Below are positions 44,547 to 53,894 of a stretch of DNA of 64,000 nt, piece after piece; position 1 is the stretch's first letter; each line of letters starts with the position of its first letter. The notes under the pieces were generated by a model. The model saw only the letters and a list, made by a program, of their open reading frames with translations. It searched no databases and was not told where the DNA came from. Made by a program: the position numbers and the translations under genes. The DNA is from Phoma sp. XZ068 (lineage: Eukaryota > Ascomycota > Dothideomycetes > Pleosporales > Didymellaceae): the NCBI GenBank assembly GCA_004835665.1, contig RBKR01000012.1, positions 806,001-870,000 on the forward strand, given 5' to 3'.

Positions 44547-45608
44547 TCAGCCCTGCGTCTCCAGAGCCCCCTGCAGGACGCGTTTGAGCTCGTTGTACTT
44601 TTTCTCCCACCTCTCTGCCTGCTCTGCCTTCTCTGCCTCCTGCTTTGCCTTCTCCTCTGATGCAGCGAGGTCAGCTTTGAACTTCTCGCGTTCCTCCTCA
44701 GCGCTGACCAATTTGAGCTCGAGAGTATGGTTCATGGTGCGAAGCTCTTCCTTCTCTTGAAGATCGGTTGCCTGGGCTGCACTGATCCGTGCCTCGATGG
44801 TGCCTTTCAGTGCCGCGAACATCTGGTCCATAGTTTGCGGATCTTCTTGGATAGCAGTCGCTGATAGACTAAGCTCGTTGCGGGGTTGTGGGACAGAGGA
44901 TGCCATAACGGGAGGAACTTCGTCCTCTGCAGATGCCATAGTTAGTTTTGAGTGGGAGAAGAGGGCTATATATGTAAACTTACGCGGACGAGTGGAGCTG
45001 TCAACGGTACCTGCTCCGCGGGCCTGACGTGCCAGGCCTGCAACGATGTCATGACAGGCTCCTTCGAAGTGCTCCTTGAAGGTCTCAATCTTGACCAGAT
45101 TTCCCTCTTGCGTATCCCTGACAGCCCATAAGAATTGTATGAAGGCTTCCAGTCGTGCCGCACCAACTTCATCTTCTCCAGGATGAATCCAACGGAACGG
45201 TTCTTTGTACTGTGTCATTGGATGAGAGGGATCATCGTGCTCGACGATATAGGGCTCGTATTTGAAATTGTAGCGGGGACTTTCGCATTTTTTAGGCATG
45301 TGCTTGATCTCTCCTGAATCGTAGACTTCGTGGTAGAGCACCAATATGCCTGAGTTGCGGGACATGCTGGCGTAGACAGGCCAGATTCGCTGCCCAGTCA
45401 CTCCGATAACAATAGCGAGGTAAGTACGCTTCTTGGGATTGACACCCTTGAACTCCTTATACAAACTACTGTGGAACTCATGTCTCGTGGGGACGAGATG
45501 GTGACGCTCGATGTAGGCCTTGACCTTGCCGAATGCATCTGGGAAGGACGCTTTGGCCCATGTCTCGATGTCCGCGAGTGATTCGCCCGTGGCAAACAAC
45601 GAAACCAT
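44547..45608 (-). CDS. Orphan protein with C-terminal coiled coil (intact copy of tandem pair)
   Basis: Unrecognised family. Exons 45608-44984 and 44926-44547 give 334 residues; the intron has an ACTAAC branch site and CTGCAG end. The first 210 residues look like a globular alpha/beta domain without a known motif. It begins with SLADIETWAKASFPDAFGKV and ends with RLEAFIQFLW..FKEHFEGACHDIVAGL. A short disordered linker (about 210-245) follows, then a continuous coiled coil from about 250 to the end, rich in Glu, Lys and Ala. No signal peptide or membrane span. The adjacent minus-strand gene is a diverged, frame-shifted copy, so the pair arose by tandem duplication. Confidence 0.75.
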   Translation of the reverse strand: MVSLFATGESLADIETWAKASFPDAFGKVKAYIERHHLVPTRHEFHSSLYKEFKGVNPKKRTYLAIVIGVTGQRIWPVYASMSRNSGILVLYHEVYDSGEIKHMPKKCESPRYNFKYEPYIVEHDDPSHPMTQYKEPFRWIHPGEDEVGAARLEAFIQFLWAVRDTQEGNLVKIETFKEHFEGACHDIVAGLARQARGAGTVDSSTRPRKFTYIALFSHSKLTMASAEDEVPPVMASSVPQPRNELSLSATAIQEDPQTMDQMFAALKGTIEARISAAQATDLQEKEELRTMNHTLELKLVSAEEEREKFKADLAASEEKAKQEAEKAEQAERWEKKYNELKRVLQGALETQG

Positions 45609-45816
45609 TCTGGCCGTTGGAATTGAGGAGATAAATTGGCATGTTGGGTCAGTTGTGTGGTGAGGGTGTGTAAGAAGGGTCGCTTAAGACTTGAAGAAAC
45701 AAAAGTAAGAGAGCGACACCTTCACCTCAACAAGACCCACTTTGACAAACGGTGCGTGGAACTGCGTGCAAGAACAATCTCTTGGTTCAAATGCTCTATA
45801 TCAAAATTGAAACCAT

Positions 45817-47048
45817 CTATGGCTTCAACAGCAGCTTTCCAGTCGTCTTCCTCCCCTCAATATCTTCAGTTGCGCGCTTGACGTCCTCCAGCGGGTAGAT
45901 GTCATGGATCTTAACGTTCAGGCCGTCCTTCTCGATGAAACCCCACAGCTCCTTGGCATACTGCTGGAACTCCTCGCGGGTAGCAATGTAGTTGAACAGC
46001 GTGGTACGCAGAAGCTTGACATTCTTCGCGGACAAGCGTCTACAACATGTTAGCACTCCAAAAACTCGTTTAGAAGTGAGAGGACTTACGCAAGCGCGAA
46101 ACCAGTAACAGGCCCAGATGCATTGCCGAAGCTGACCATCGTGCCCTTCCTCCTCACAACCGCAAGACTGCTGTCGAAAGTGTCCTTACCCACGGAGTCG
46201 AATACAGCGTGAACGCCCTCGCCGCCAGTAATCTCGAGCACCTCCTTCACAAACAAATCCCGGTTTTCGGCATGGTACTCAAGCAACACCTCGGCACCAT
46301 TCTGCTTCGCCAGCTCCCTCTTCTCAGGCGTCGATGCCGTAGCAATAGTCCTTGCGCCAACCGCCTTCAGCAACTGGCATAGCCACAGACCGACACCACC
46401 AGCGGCAGCGGTAACGAGAACCCAATCGCCCTTTTGCACAGCATACGCCTCTCTGATAAGCGTGAGAGCAGTGAGGGCCTGGAGGGGGACCGCAGCGCCG
46501 ATCTTGGTGCTGATGGAGTCCGGGATGGTGACTACATAGTTGGACGTTGCGGCCGTGTACTCCGCATACGCCTTCTGGCCCATATAGGAAACACGGGCTC
46601 CAACGGTAAGATCAGACGGCGCATCCGGGCCTAGAGCAGCGATGGTTCCAGAGCCCTCGCGGCCAAGGATGTAAGGGAAGCCTGGGGGAGGGTAGACACC
46701 TGAGCGGAAGTAGCTGCGGTGTGTTAGAGAGATGAAATTACTGAAGGCGTGTACTCACGTGTCGATATAGTTAATACCAATATACTCGTTCTTAATAAGT
46801 ACCTCATCCCCCTTCGGCTCAGGAACAGGTACATCAGTCTTATACTGCAGAACGTCCGTCCCACCCGTCTTCTCAATAACAACCGCCTTCATAGTCTTAG
46901 GAAGCGACGCCATATTTCGAACAAACACAGCTCTTGGACCAATCTGGTTGCTCAGGGACGCAAGTCTTGCAGATGCAATGGATGAGGAAGCAATTGATGA
47001 AGAAGCGGACAGTCTCAAAGCACGAGCAGCGTGAGATACCAGGGACAT
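45817..47048 (-). CDS. ZTA1: Zeta-crystallin-like NADPH:quinone oxidoreductase, probably mitochondrial
   Basis: Medium-chain zinc-independent reductase that takes one electron from NADPH to quinones or reduces enones. Exons 47048-46759, 46713-46090 and 46039-45817 give 378 residues. The start MSLVSHAARALRLS opens an Arg/Ser/Ala-rich presequence of about 50 residues before the core MKAVVIEKTGG. An internal ATG (MASLPKTMKAV) would give a cytosolic form. Splicing restores GINYIDTYFRSGVYPPPGFP and GFALARLSAKNV. The NADPH site is VLVTAAAGGVGLWLCQL. The end is EGRKTTGKLLLKP, as in yeast Zta1. No zinc-ligand Cys cluster is present, which separates it from alcohol dehydrogenases. Confidence 0.93.
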
Positions 47049-47655
47049 ACGATCGAAGAACACCTGCAAGCAATTTAAGCAGATGTTGTTTGAAAAGTGT
47101 GGAGATTTATCCGGTGTTTGTGGTGGTGGAGGAGGTGATGATAAATACAAAGGTGGTTATATCCGAATGAGCCCCGCTTTCCCGCGCACGTCATTCCGCG
47201 AATGTTACATCTTAGCATTGCTTTACAGCACACGATGTGGGTGTAAGGCCACTCAGCACCCCAATTGATGAGGCGCTGTCACATGGGAGGACAATTCAAG
47301 TATTGGTAAGCTTCTGATGCGTCTCGGATAAGGTACGATGTCCGACTTCGGCCTCGGCTTACACACTTCTGGTCAAGAGACCGAAGTATTTTCCAGTGAA
47401 CTATGGATTGAGACCGACCAGTAGCCAATCGAGAGACTCACTACAGTCGTGGTGATTCGAGCACATAGCATGACCAAGTCATGCTCAAGAAGAAGCAACG
47501 CAGACATTCCGTCAAATGTTTGACCGCAAAGGTCAAGGAAACCGCATGAAGAGAACTTTTCCAACTCCGCACCATGTAACCAGGAACCCGGCCCAAATAC
47601 CCGGAGCATTCAAGTGGAAAATAGACCGTAGCCCTTCCCGTACGCTTGCAATTCA
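47049..47655. other. Intergenic, quinone reductase promoter
   Basis: About 600 bases upstream of the quinone reductase and downstream of the Myb-like gene. No gene seen. Confidence 0.5.
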
Positions 47656-48691
47656 TCATTCCGCCTCGCCAAAGACATCGAGGATACCTTCCACCTCCTC
47701 GCGGTGCTCCTTCGACAGGCCAGATTTCCTATTCAACAGCACGTTAGCAATCTCTCTGGCATGTGTGAACGCCTCAGAGAAAGTAGAAGCAGGCACTGAG
47801 AGTATCAGCACCACTCGTGAAGTAGGACTGACACAGGGTAGGGTGTAGTGAACTTACAGATCTCGTCGAACTCCTCCTCAGCGTCACTGCCCATGACGGT
47901 CTGCTCGGGAGCATCAACGAAGACGTCGCCGTCGTCATCGACTGGCTCGGGCTTGACGATAGCGGCCCCAGCCTCCTGCTTCTTGTCGCTCGCTCGGAAG
48001 CCGTTCTTTGGCTTGGGTTTCGGCTTGCCCTTCGCCTTGGGGGTGGACTTGACGCGCTTAGGCTTGGTATCCTCGTCCTCGTCATCCTCGGAATTCTCCT
48101 CCTCTTGACGGGCAGCCTTCTTCGCGGGGGTTCGCTTGCGCTTTGGCGTGGGAGTTGGGGTGCCCTCACCGTCGTCGTCGTTGAAGCTGCGCTTGGACGG
48201 CGTCTTCTTGGGAGTTGCGAGCGCCTTGTTGGCCTTTCCTGGAGTAGACGGAGGAGCATCACCCTTCTCGAAAGCGATCTTGAGTCGACTATAACGCTTC
48301 GAGCAGGCGCCCTTGGTGCTGTTGCACGCGGCGGCAATGGCCCCCCAATCGTAGACCTGCCGGTGTCAGTGCCATGTACTCAACCAGTGTGTCTCACTTA
48401 GACCATCACTTACCTTGTTGTGCGCAGAGTGCTTGACAATCAGCCAAAGCAGCTCGGAGCTTGAGGCTGCTGGCTTCTCGCCCTTAGCCATGGCTTGCTG
48501 GAGCCGAGACCAGCGCTTCGTCACCGCACCCTTCTCCAGCTGCAGAGCAGCGCAGATGGGGTCCCAGTTGATCTGGACGTAGCTGTTAGTATGTAGGAGA
48601 CTGAAGTGGGGGAAGAAGACTGTACTGTAGCAGCTCCGCCTTGAGTGAGGAGAAGATAGAGAAAACGGTCATTCTCTTCTTCGCTCGGCAT
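47656..48691 (-). CDS. Myb/SANT-like DNA-binding protein with acidic and basic tail
   Basis: Likely nuclear. Four exons, 48691-48626, 48572-48414, 48356-47858 and 47795-47656, give 287 residues. The exons keep phase and intron 1 has an ACTAAC branch site. The N-terminus reads MPSEEENDRFLYLLLTQGG, then INWDPICAAL and GAVTKRWSRLQQAM. A second similar unit follows (VYDWGAIAAACNSTKGACSKRYSRL), so there appear to be two Myb-like helix bundles in the first 105 residues. The middle is rich in Lys, Pro and Asp (KRKRTPAKKAARQEEE; PKAKGKPKPKPK) with probable nuclear localisation signals. The C-terminus is helical (NRKSGLSKEHREEVEGIL). Short proteins of this type are common in Pezizomycotina, mostly without assigned targets. 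Confidence 0.82.
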
Positions 48692-49707
48692 GCTGGGCAG
48701 TTGTAGTTGTTGTGTGGTTTTGATGTGTTGTGTGTGCTGCTACCTTAGTAATAAAGATCAAGCTTGTCCAAAGGTTGGTGTTGAGTGAAGGAAGGTCGAG
48801 AGCTCGAGGGGAACGACAGTCTACCTTTATCCCTGGTCCATCTGCCTTCACCGTGAGTACCTACAGACTCCAGACAGTGAGGGACACGCTAGCATAATTA
48901 GCGTAGTCTCGCGCAGGCGCAGAGGTACCGGCAGTGAGTCCAGTCAGATAGCGTCATGGTGAAGTGAAGGCCGGCGTTGAGAATTATGGGAGGTGGAAGT
49001 CGAGTGACAGAATTAGGCAGGAGCAGCTGAACAAGACAAGTAACAATACCGTTGAAGAGACAAGGAGGAGCAGAAGCAGTCAACATTGTGGGGAGGGCAA
49101 TATGTCAATATCAGAGAAGGAGTTCACGACCTCACGCAGCGTGCCTACCAAGCAGATACAGCCTGCTTTGGAACAACACGGCAGAAGAGAGGCATAGTGG
49201 ACGCCGTCAAGGTATCAATGTAACGGCCAATCACGTAGCATGCATGGGAAGTAGACACCATCTTCAACGCGATAGAACAAGGTAGAAGAAACTATACAGG
49301 TTAAGAAACGATGCCAGTCAAGAGCAGAGGTCGTGAACTTTTGTAGAGGGCAACACATTGATAGAACAAAAGTTTAATACCTCACGTAGCATGCACGTCA
49401 ATCAGATACAACCTACTGTACAACAACACGGTTGAGATATAGACATGAGCAGGACCGGCTGGTGTTATAGAGAGCGACGTGCCGACATAAGAGAAGAAGT
49501 TGACGCCTGACATTTCCCTTCCATCAAGCAAGTACCCACTCCCTCAAACACACTAGCTAGACAACACGCACATTCACAAGACACTTTAACACAAAAGCAC
49601 AAGGACAGAGAGACATCGAACTTTGAAGAAAAGTAAGGGTATCCATACACCACACCACATAAATCTACTTCCCCCGCATCCATATCTATATCCACCTCCA
49701 TCCACGC
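48692..49707. other. Intergenic with a diverged direct repeat
   Basis: About 1 kb between the Myb-like gene and NOP53. It holds two imperfect copies of a unit of roughly 100 bp, listed separately. No gene seen. Confidence 0.5.
49091..49437 (+). repeat. Two imperfect direct copies of a ~100-bp unit
   Basis: Copy A (about 49091-49193) and copy B (about 49343-49437) share the order GAGGGCAA, then ACCTCACG, CAGATACA and GAACAACACGG or CAACAACACGG, with many substitutions between. A third fragment of the CACGTAGCATGCA part occurs at about 49235. Many of the differences are G-to-A or C-to-T. The unit has no coding potential and no terminal repeats that would name it. Confidence 0.5.
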
Positions 49708-51127
49708 CTACTTAGCAGCAGGCAACTCCCAATCCTTATAACTCCACTTCTCACTAACCGTATACTTCTTCTGCTTGGCAAACGGAATATGGCGACGCGG
49801 CTCGACAACACCACGCAGCATCATACTGCGGAAGCGGTCTTTGAGGAGGTTTCCCTCCGGTTTGAGGGCGCGCAGGGAGTCGCGGAGTTCGTCGGGGAGG
49901 ACGACTTCGAGGGGTGCTTCCATGATACTGGGATGAGTTAGTGGGATGTAAAGTAAAGGGTAGGGTGTGGGGGACGCACGGAATCCGACCGAATTGTTTT
50001 TTCCGGAGTTCGAGCTCCTCGCCATCATGCACGTCAAGCGTGCCGTTTGCTTCTGCTTGGATGGCGAGGGCCATGCTCTTCGCTGCATCTCTCGATCGTT
50101 CTTTTTCCTCGACGCTTTTCGCAAGCGCTTTGATCATTTGGACTTGTTGCTCTTTTGCCTTCATTTTGGCGTCGTGCTTGGCTTGGCGCTCAGCTTCCTT
50201 TCTCCGCTTGATCTTGTTGCGCTGGGTTGCGGATTTGCGCTCGGGGCGCTTCGCTTTTGTCTTGCCTTCTTCCTCGCTGAAGCCCTCCCATTCGCTTTCC
50301 CAGACGGATTCCTCGCCAGAGTCGGAGTCTGTGTCTGCGGCGGCGCGCTCCATGCGGTCGGCCTCTTCTTGTGCTTCGGCCAGGCGCTTCTTCTCGTCTG
50401 CGACGGCCTTTTCCGACTCCTTGATGAGCAGGGCCTGCCACTCGTCGAAGTTGGGGTTGTAGGATTTGCCGGCGGCGGGCTTGCGGACGGCGGGGATCGT
50501 CTTGCCGTCCTTTGCGAGCGAGACGGGGGCGCGCTTCAGTGTGACGGGCTCGACCTTGGGCTTCTTCTTCTCCAGGAACGAGAACTGCGGGTCGTCCTTG
50601 ACCTCCTGCACGGCCCACGGGTCGTAGTCGGCCGTGGTGCCAGACTGCACGACATCCTTCTTGACCTGCTCGCCGCCGTATGCGATGGCGCGCAGCCTGT
50701 CGTACTCCCTGCCTGAGACCTTGGCCTTCTTCCTCTTGCCCTCGTCGTCAAGATCGGAGAGGCGCTTGCGCGAGGGGACGGCGGGGACGGCCGAGCGCTG
50801 GGCGAGGATCTGGTCGACCTTGAGCGGCTTGTGGCGGGATTGGACTTTTTTCTGGATGGCGGCGTCGCCGGCGGTGTCGACTGCGAAGAGTTGGTCCGAG
50901 GGCTTCTCTGCGATGACGCCACTGCATGTGTGTTAGAACATTGCTGTGCGTAGAAACAGTGCATAGAAAAAGCGCTGCGGTAATCGAACATTCGCATACC
51001 CTGTGATAATCTGGTCCCGCACTTCATCCAGCCCGGCAGCAACCTGCGTGACGTCGACATTCTTCCTCCAGGCCTTCTTGCCCTTACGGCTCTTCTGCTT
51101 ATACTGTGCCGGCGCAGCTTCTGACAT
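49708..51127 (-). CDS. NOP53: Ribosome biogenesis protein NOP53 (PICT1/GLTSCR2 family)
   Basis: Nucleolar factor for 60S subunit assembly that recruits the exosome-linked helicase Mtr4 to pre-60S particles. Exons 51127-51000, 50921-49980 and 49927-49708 give 429 residues. The start MSEAAPAQYKQKSRKGKKAWRK is the typical basic N-terminus. Splicing restores QIITGGVIAEKPSDQLFAVD and KKQFGRIPIMEAPLEVVLPDEL. A central YDPWAV element lies after a basic region. A Glu/Lys-rich coiled region follows (ERKSATQRNKIKRRKEAERQ). The conserved end is PEGNLLKDRFRSMMLRGVVE, then KWSYKDWELPAAK. The YPT6 gene is divergent, about 280 bp away. Confidence 0.95.
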
Positions 51128-51407
51128 GATTGCTGTATGTGATGTTGTGAAAACGCAAAACGAACAATCTCATCCGCAGGCTCTGGACTTTCCAAAATTT
51201 AGTCGCTCCGCGCTAGCGGACGGGATCCCTGCACGTTGCGCCGCCGGGCGGTGTGGGGACTCGTCTGCCGGAAGGGAAGAGCAAGCGGTCGGTCGGTCGG
51301 TTGTCTCCTATTCAAACACGCCCCACGTCTACTTCCCAGGACCCTGCATCTCGCTCAGACGCACACGAGATCTCTGGGATCGGCCGTTTCTTTGACACGC
51401 ATCCACG

Positions 51408-52233
51408 ATGGCGCAATCGGGGTACTCGAATCCGCTGAAGAAGTTCAAGTGAGTTGCCTGGCGCGCCACCATCCATGTGCGGGAGGAGGGAGCTATGCTA
51501 ATGCACGCAGGCTGGTCTTCTTGGGCGAGCAGAGCGGTACGCATGTCGTTGATGTCAAGGATGGAGGAACGAGTACTAACGCCAGCAGTGGGCAAGACGT
51601 CGCTCATCACACGCTTCATGTATGATTCCTTCGACAACACCTACCAAGCTACCATTGGCATCGACTTCCTCTCCAAGGTGCGCCTCACCGCCCTCCTCCT
51701 CCTCCACCGTCTCTCTGACCATACAGACCATGTACCTTGAAGACCGCACCGTGCGCCTGCAGCTCTGGGACACGGCCGGCCAGGAGCGCTTCCGCTCGCT
51801 GATCCCCTCGTATATCCGCGACTCGTCCGTCGCCGTCGTCGTCTACGACATCACCAACAAGAAGACGTTCGAGAACACACGCAAATGGGTAGACGACGTG
51901 CGGGGCGAGCGCGGCAACGACGTCATCATCGTGCTGGTGGGCAACAAGACGGATCTGAACGACAAGAGGGAGGTCACGACGGCGCAGGGCGAGGAGGAGG
52001 CCAAGAAGAACAACCTCATGTTTATTGAGACGAGTGCAAAGGTCGGGCATAACGTCAAGGCGCTGTTCAAGCGGATTGCGCAGGCGCTGCCGGGCATGGA
52101 GGGTGAGGGCCAGCAGGGCCAGAGCCAAAGTATGCATCTTGATGAAGTTGAAGGGCATGTGCTAACGAGTGCAGTGATTGACGTGAACATAAACCCCAGC
52201 CAGCCACAAGAGCAGAACTCGTGCTCGTGCTAG
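51408..52233 (+). CDS. YPT6: Rab6-type small GTPase
   Basis: Controls retrograde endosome-to-Golgi and intra-Golgi transport. Five exons: 51408-51448, 51511-51536, 51589-51677, 51727-52129 and 52175-52233, giving 205 residues. Exon 2 is only 26 bp. The P-loop GEQSVGKTS (19-27) is assembled from exons 2 and 3. Switch I contains YQATIGIDF, a Rab6 hallmark. WDTAGQE has catalytic Gln71, NKTD is at 125-128 and ETSAK follows near 155. The C-terminal CSC is a double-geranylgeranylation signal. The last intron (52130-52174, GCTAAC branch site) is 45 nt and contains no stop in frame, so its retention would insert 15 residues in the variable tail. Confidence 0.97.
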
Positions 52234-52251
52234 TTATTATTTAGATTCCAT

Positions 52252-52320
52252 GTGGACTGGAGATTATTATTTGCGTGGACTGGAGATTATTACCTGCCTG
52301 GTTTGGAGATTGTCGTCGCG
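52252..52320 (+). repeat. 23-bp tandem repeat, three copies, in YPT6 3' flank
   Basis: Units begin at 52252, 52275 and 52298. Units 1 and 2 share GTGGACTGGAGATTATTA and differ only near the end; unit 3 is more diverged (TGGTTTGGAGATTGTCG). Confidence 0.8.
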
Positions 52321-52570
52321 TTGCTAGTTGGCCCACCAGCGTGTTGTCATTATTTGTATTAAACTCACATCGAGCAAGGCGTTTCACGGGCATGGGCGGC
52401 TACAAAGCCCGGGCGAGCTGTCATCTGTAGTATAGTAGCTTTATCAGCCGCGGCCATCCATCAGAGGTCATCGTCACATCGGAGGCCCATGACGTAATGT
52501 CTCAGATTGGTCGATGGCGTTTACGGTGACGATGAGTTGTGGTGGTGTTGTGTTTACATTTGCCAATCTA

Positions 52571-52620
52571 TGCTGCTGCTGTGCTGTGCTGTGCTGCACT
52601 GCTCTGCTCTGCCGCTCTGC
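52571..52620 (+). repeat. CTG/TGCTG-type microsatellite
   Basis: Fifty bases made almost entirely of TGCTG, TGCTC and GTGCT units, non-coding and between genes. Confidence 0.7.
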
Positions 52621-52842
52621 GCTTCCCAGGCGCACTGCACTGCCGAACAAAGGCCAGCCTGAACCGATAACGCCAGCCACGGACTCGACCAGCCCTCGCA
52701 GAAGCGTGCAAACGATTTACATATACAAGAATATTACAGTGGCTGTCGCTCGCGGGCAGAGGGCGCCGCTTCCCGCCCGTTTTGGAGTGAGGTGTCGAAA
52801 TGCCAGATGCTACATGAAGTGCCATTATGCGAAGAGAGTCGG

Positions 52843-53492
52843 TTACTCGAGGTCGCCGGCGGATCCCGACTCGGAGGGTGTCTTGCTGCCGCCGACGGGG
52901 ATGGATGTGTCGACTGCGATCATTTCGGCGAGGATGTCGAGGACGGGCTGGGGGGGTTAGTATTCAAATATATGAACAGTTTCTTCAATTGCATGCATTG
53001 CATACAATTGGAGGTCACATACCTTGGGCACGGTCTTGTCGTAGATGTTGATCAGTTCCCGCGGGTTGGGGTAGACCTTGAGGGCGCGGTAGAAGCACAG
53101 GGCGGCCTCGACGTTGTCTGCGCCTGCAGGGGGTCAGCTGTGTTCCATCTCTGTTGACGCCATCATGTACCCTTCTGCACCATGCTCTCGCCCTGGGCGA
53201 CCTCCTGCATAAAGTAGGCCTCAATCTCCTCCGGGTCCTTGGGGAAGCCCTCCTCGTTGGCGAGCGCAACGGCGTCGCGGATGGCCTTTTTCTGCTCGGC
53301 GCCCTGGTGCTCGGCCTCCTCCTTGGCGGCGCGCTGGGTGCGCTTGCTCTCCTTCTTCAGGGCCTTGCGGAACTCGGGGTCGTTGCGGCGCTTGTTGTCA
53401 AAGTAGACGGCGTATGCGAGCAGGCCGGTGACGACGGTGCCGACGCTGATGGCGACGATGGTCGATGTTTTTATCGACGACTGCTGCGACAT
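52843..53492 (-). CDS. TOM20: Mitochondrial import receptor subunit TOM20
   Basis: Outer-membrane receptor that recognises N-terminal presequences for the TOM complex. Exons 53492-53171, 53123-53023 and 52947-52843 give 175 residues, close to fungal Tom20 (about 180). Residues 10-28 form the N-terminal anchor (STIVAISVGTVVTGLLAYA), followed by YFDNKRRNDPEFRKALKKE, a family signature. The cytosolic receptor fold continues through FPKDPEEIEAYFMQEVAQGE and, across splices, KGADNVEAALCFYRALKVYP, then YDKTVPKPVLDILAEMIA. The C-terminal tail is Ser/Gly-rich. Its start lies 402 bp from the divergent EXO84 start. Confidence 0.97.
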
Positions 53493-53894
53493 GGTGTGTG
53501 TGCGGGGGGGTTGGCGGGGTCGTCGGCGAGGATTGACGGGCGGCGGAGGAGCGAATGGGTGGGAGGGGGGATGGAGTGATGGGTCGGCGTGGTGACGATG
53601 ACTTTTTAGAATCTTGGGCGGACGGGAGGCGGTTCAACAGCGGTGGTCGGTGCGGAAGCTGTCCCGTGCAGCGATGTCATGCACTCACCACTTGTCACCA
53701 CCAGTCACCACCACCAGTCACGGAGCATACCTGGACGAGAGCTTGACTGCTGGACGCGAGACAACTGAATTGCTGGACGCGAGACCATTGAGCTGCTGGT
53801 CACGAGAGACACTGAACCCTCCTGGACACTGGACACCACGTGAACACCTGCACGCCCACACCTGACACATGGACCGCTGAGAGACTACGACGCC
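53493..53894. promoter_or_regulatory. Divergent promoter TOM20/EXO84
   Basis: A 402-bp region between divergent start codons. It contains imperfect CACCACCAGTCAC repeats at about 53685-53720 and a near-repeat of TGCTGGACGCGAGAC at about 53748 and 53772. Confidence 0.45.

Larger units (their letters stand above)
52234..52842. other. Intergenic between YPT6 and TOM20, with short repeats
   Basis: About 600 bases between two convergent genes. It contains a 23-bp tandem repeat and a CTG-rich microsatellite, listed separately. No gene seen. Confidence 0.5.

Noticed and set aside
47774..48337. 187-codon minus-strand Arg/Ser-rich frame
   Set aside because: It is an alternate frame of the Myb-like gene; the spliced reading has the recognisable domain.
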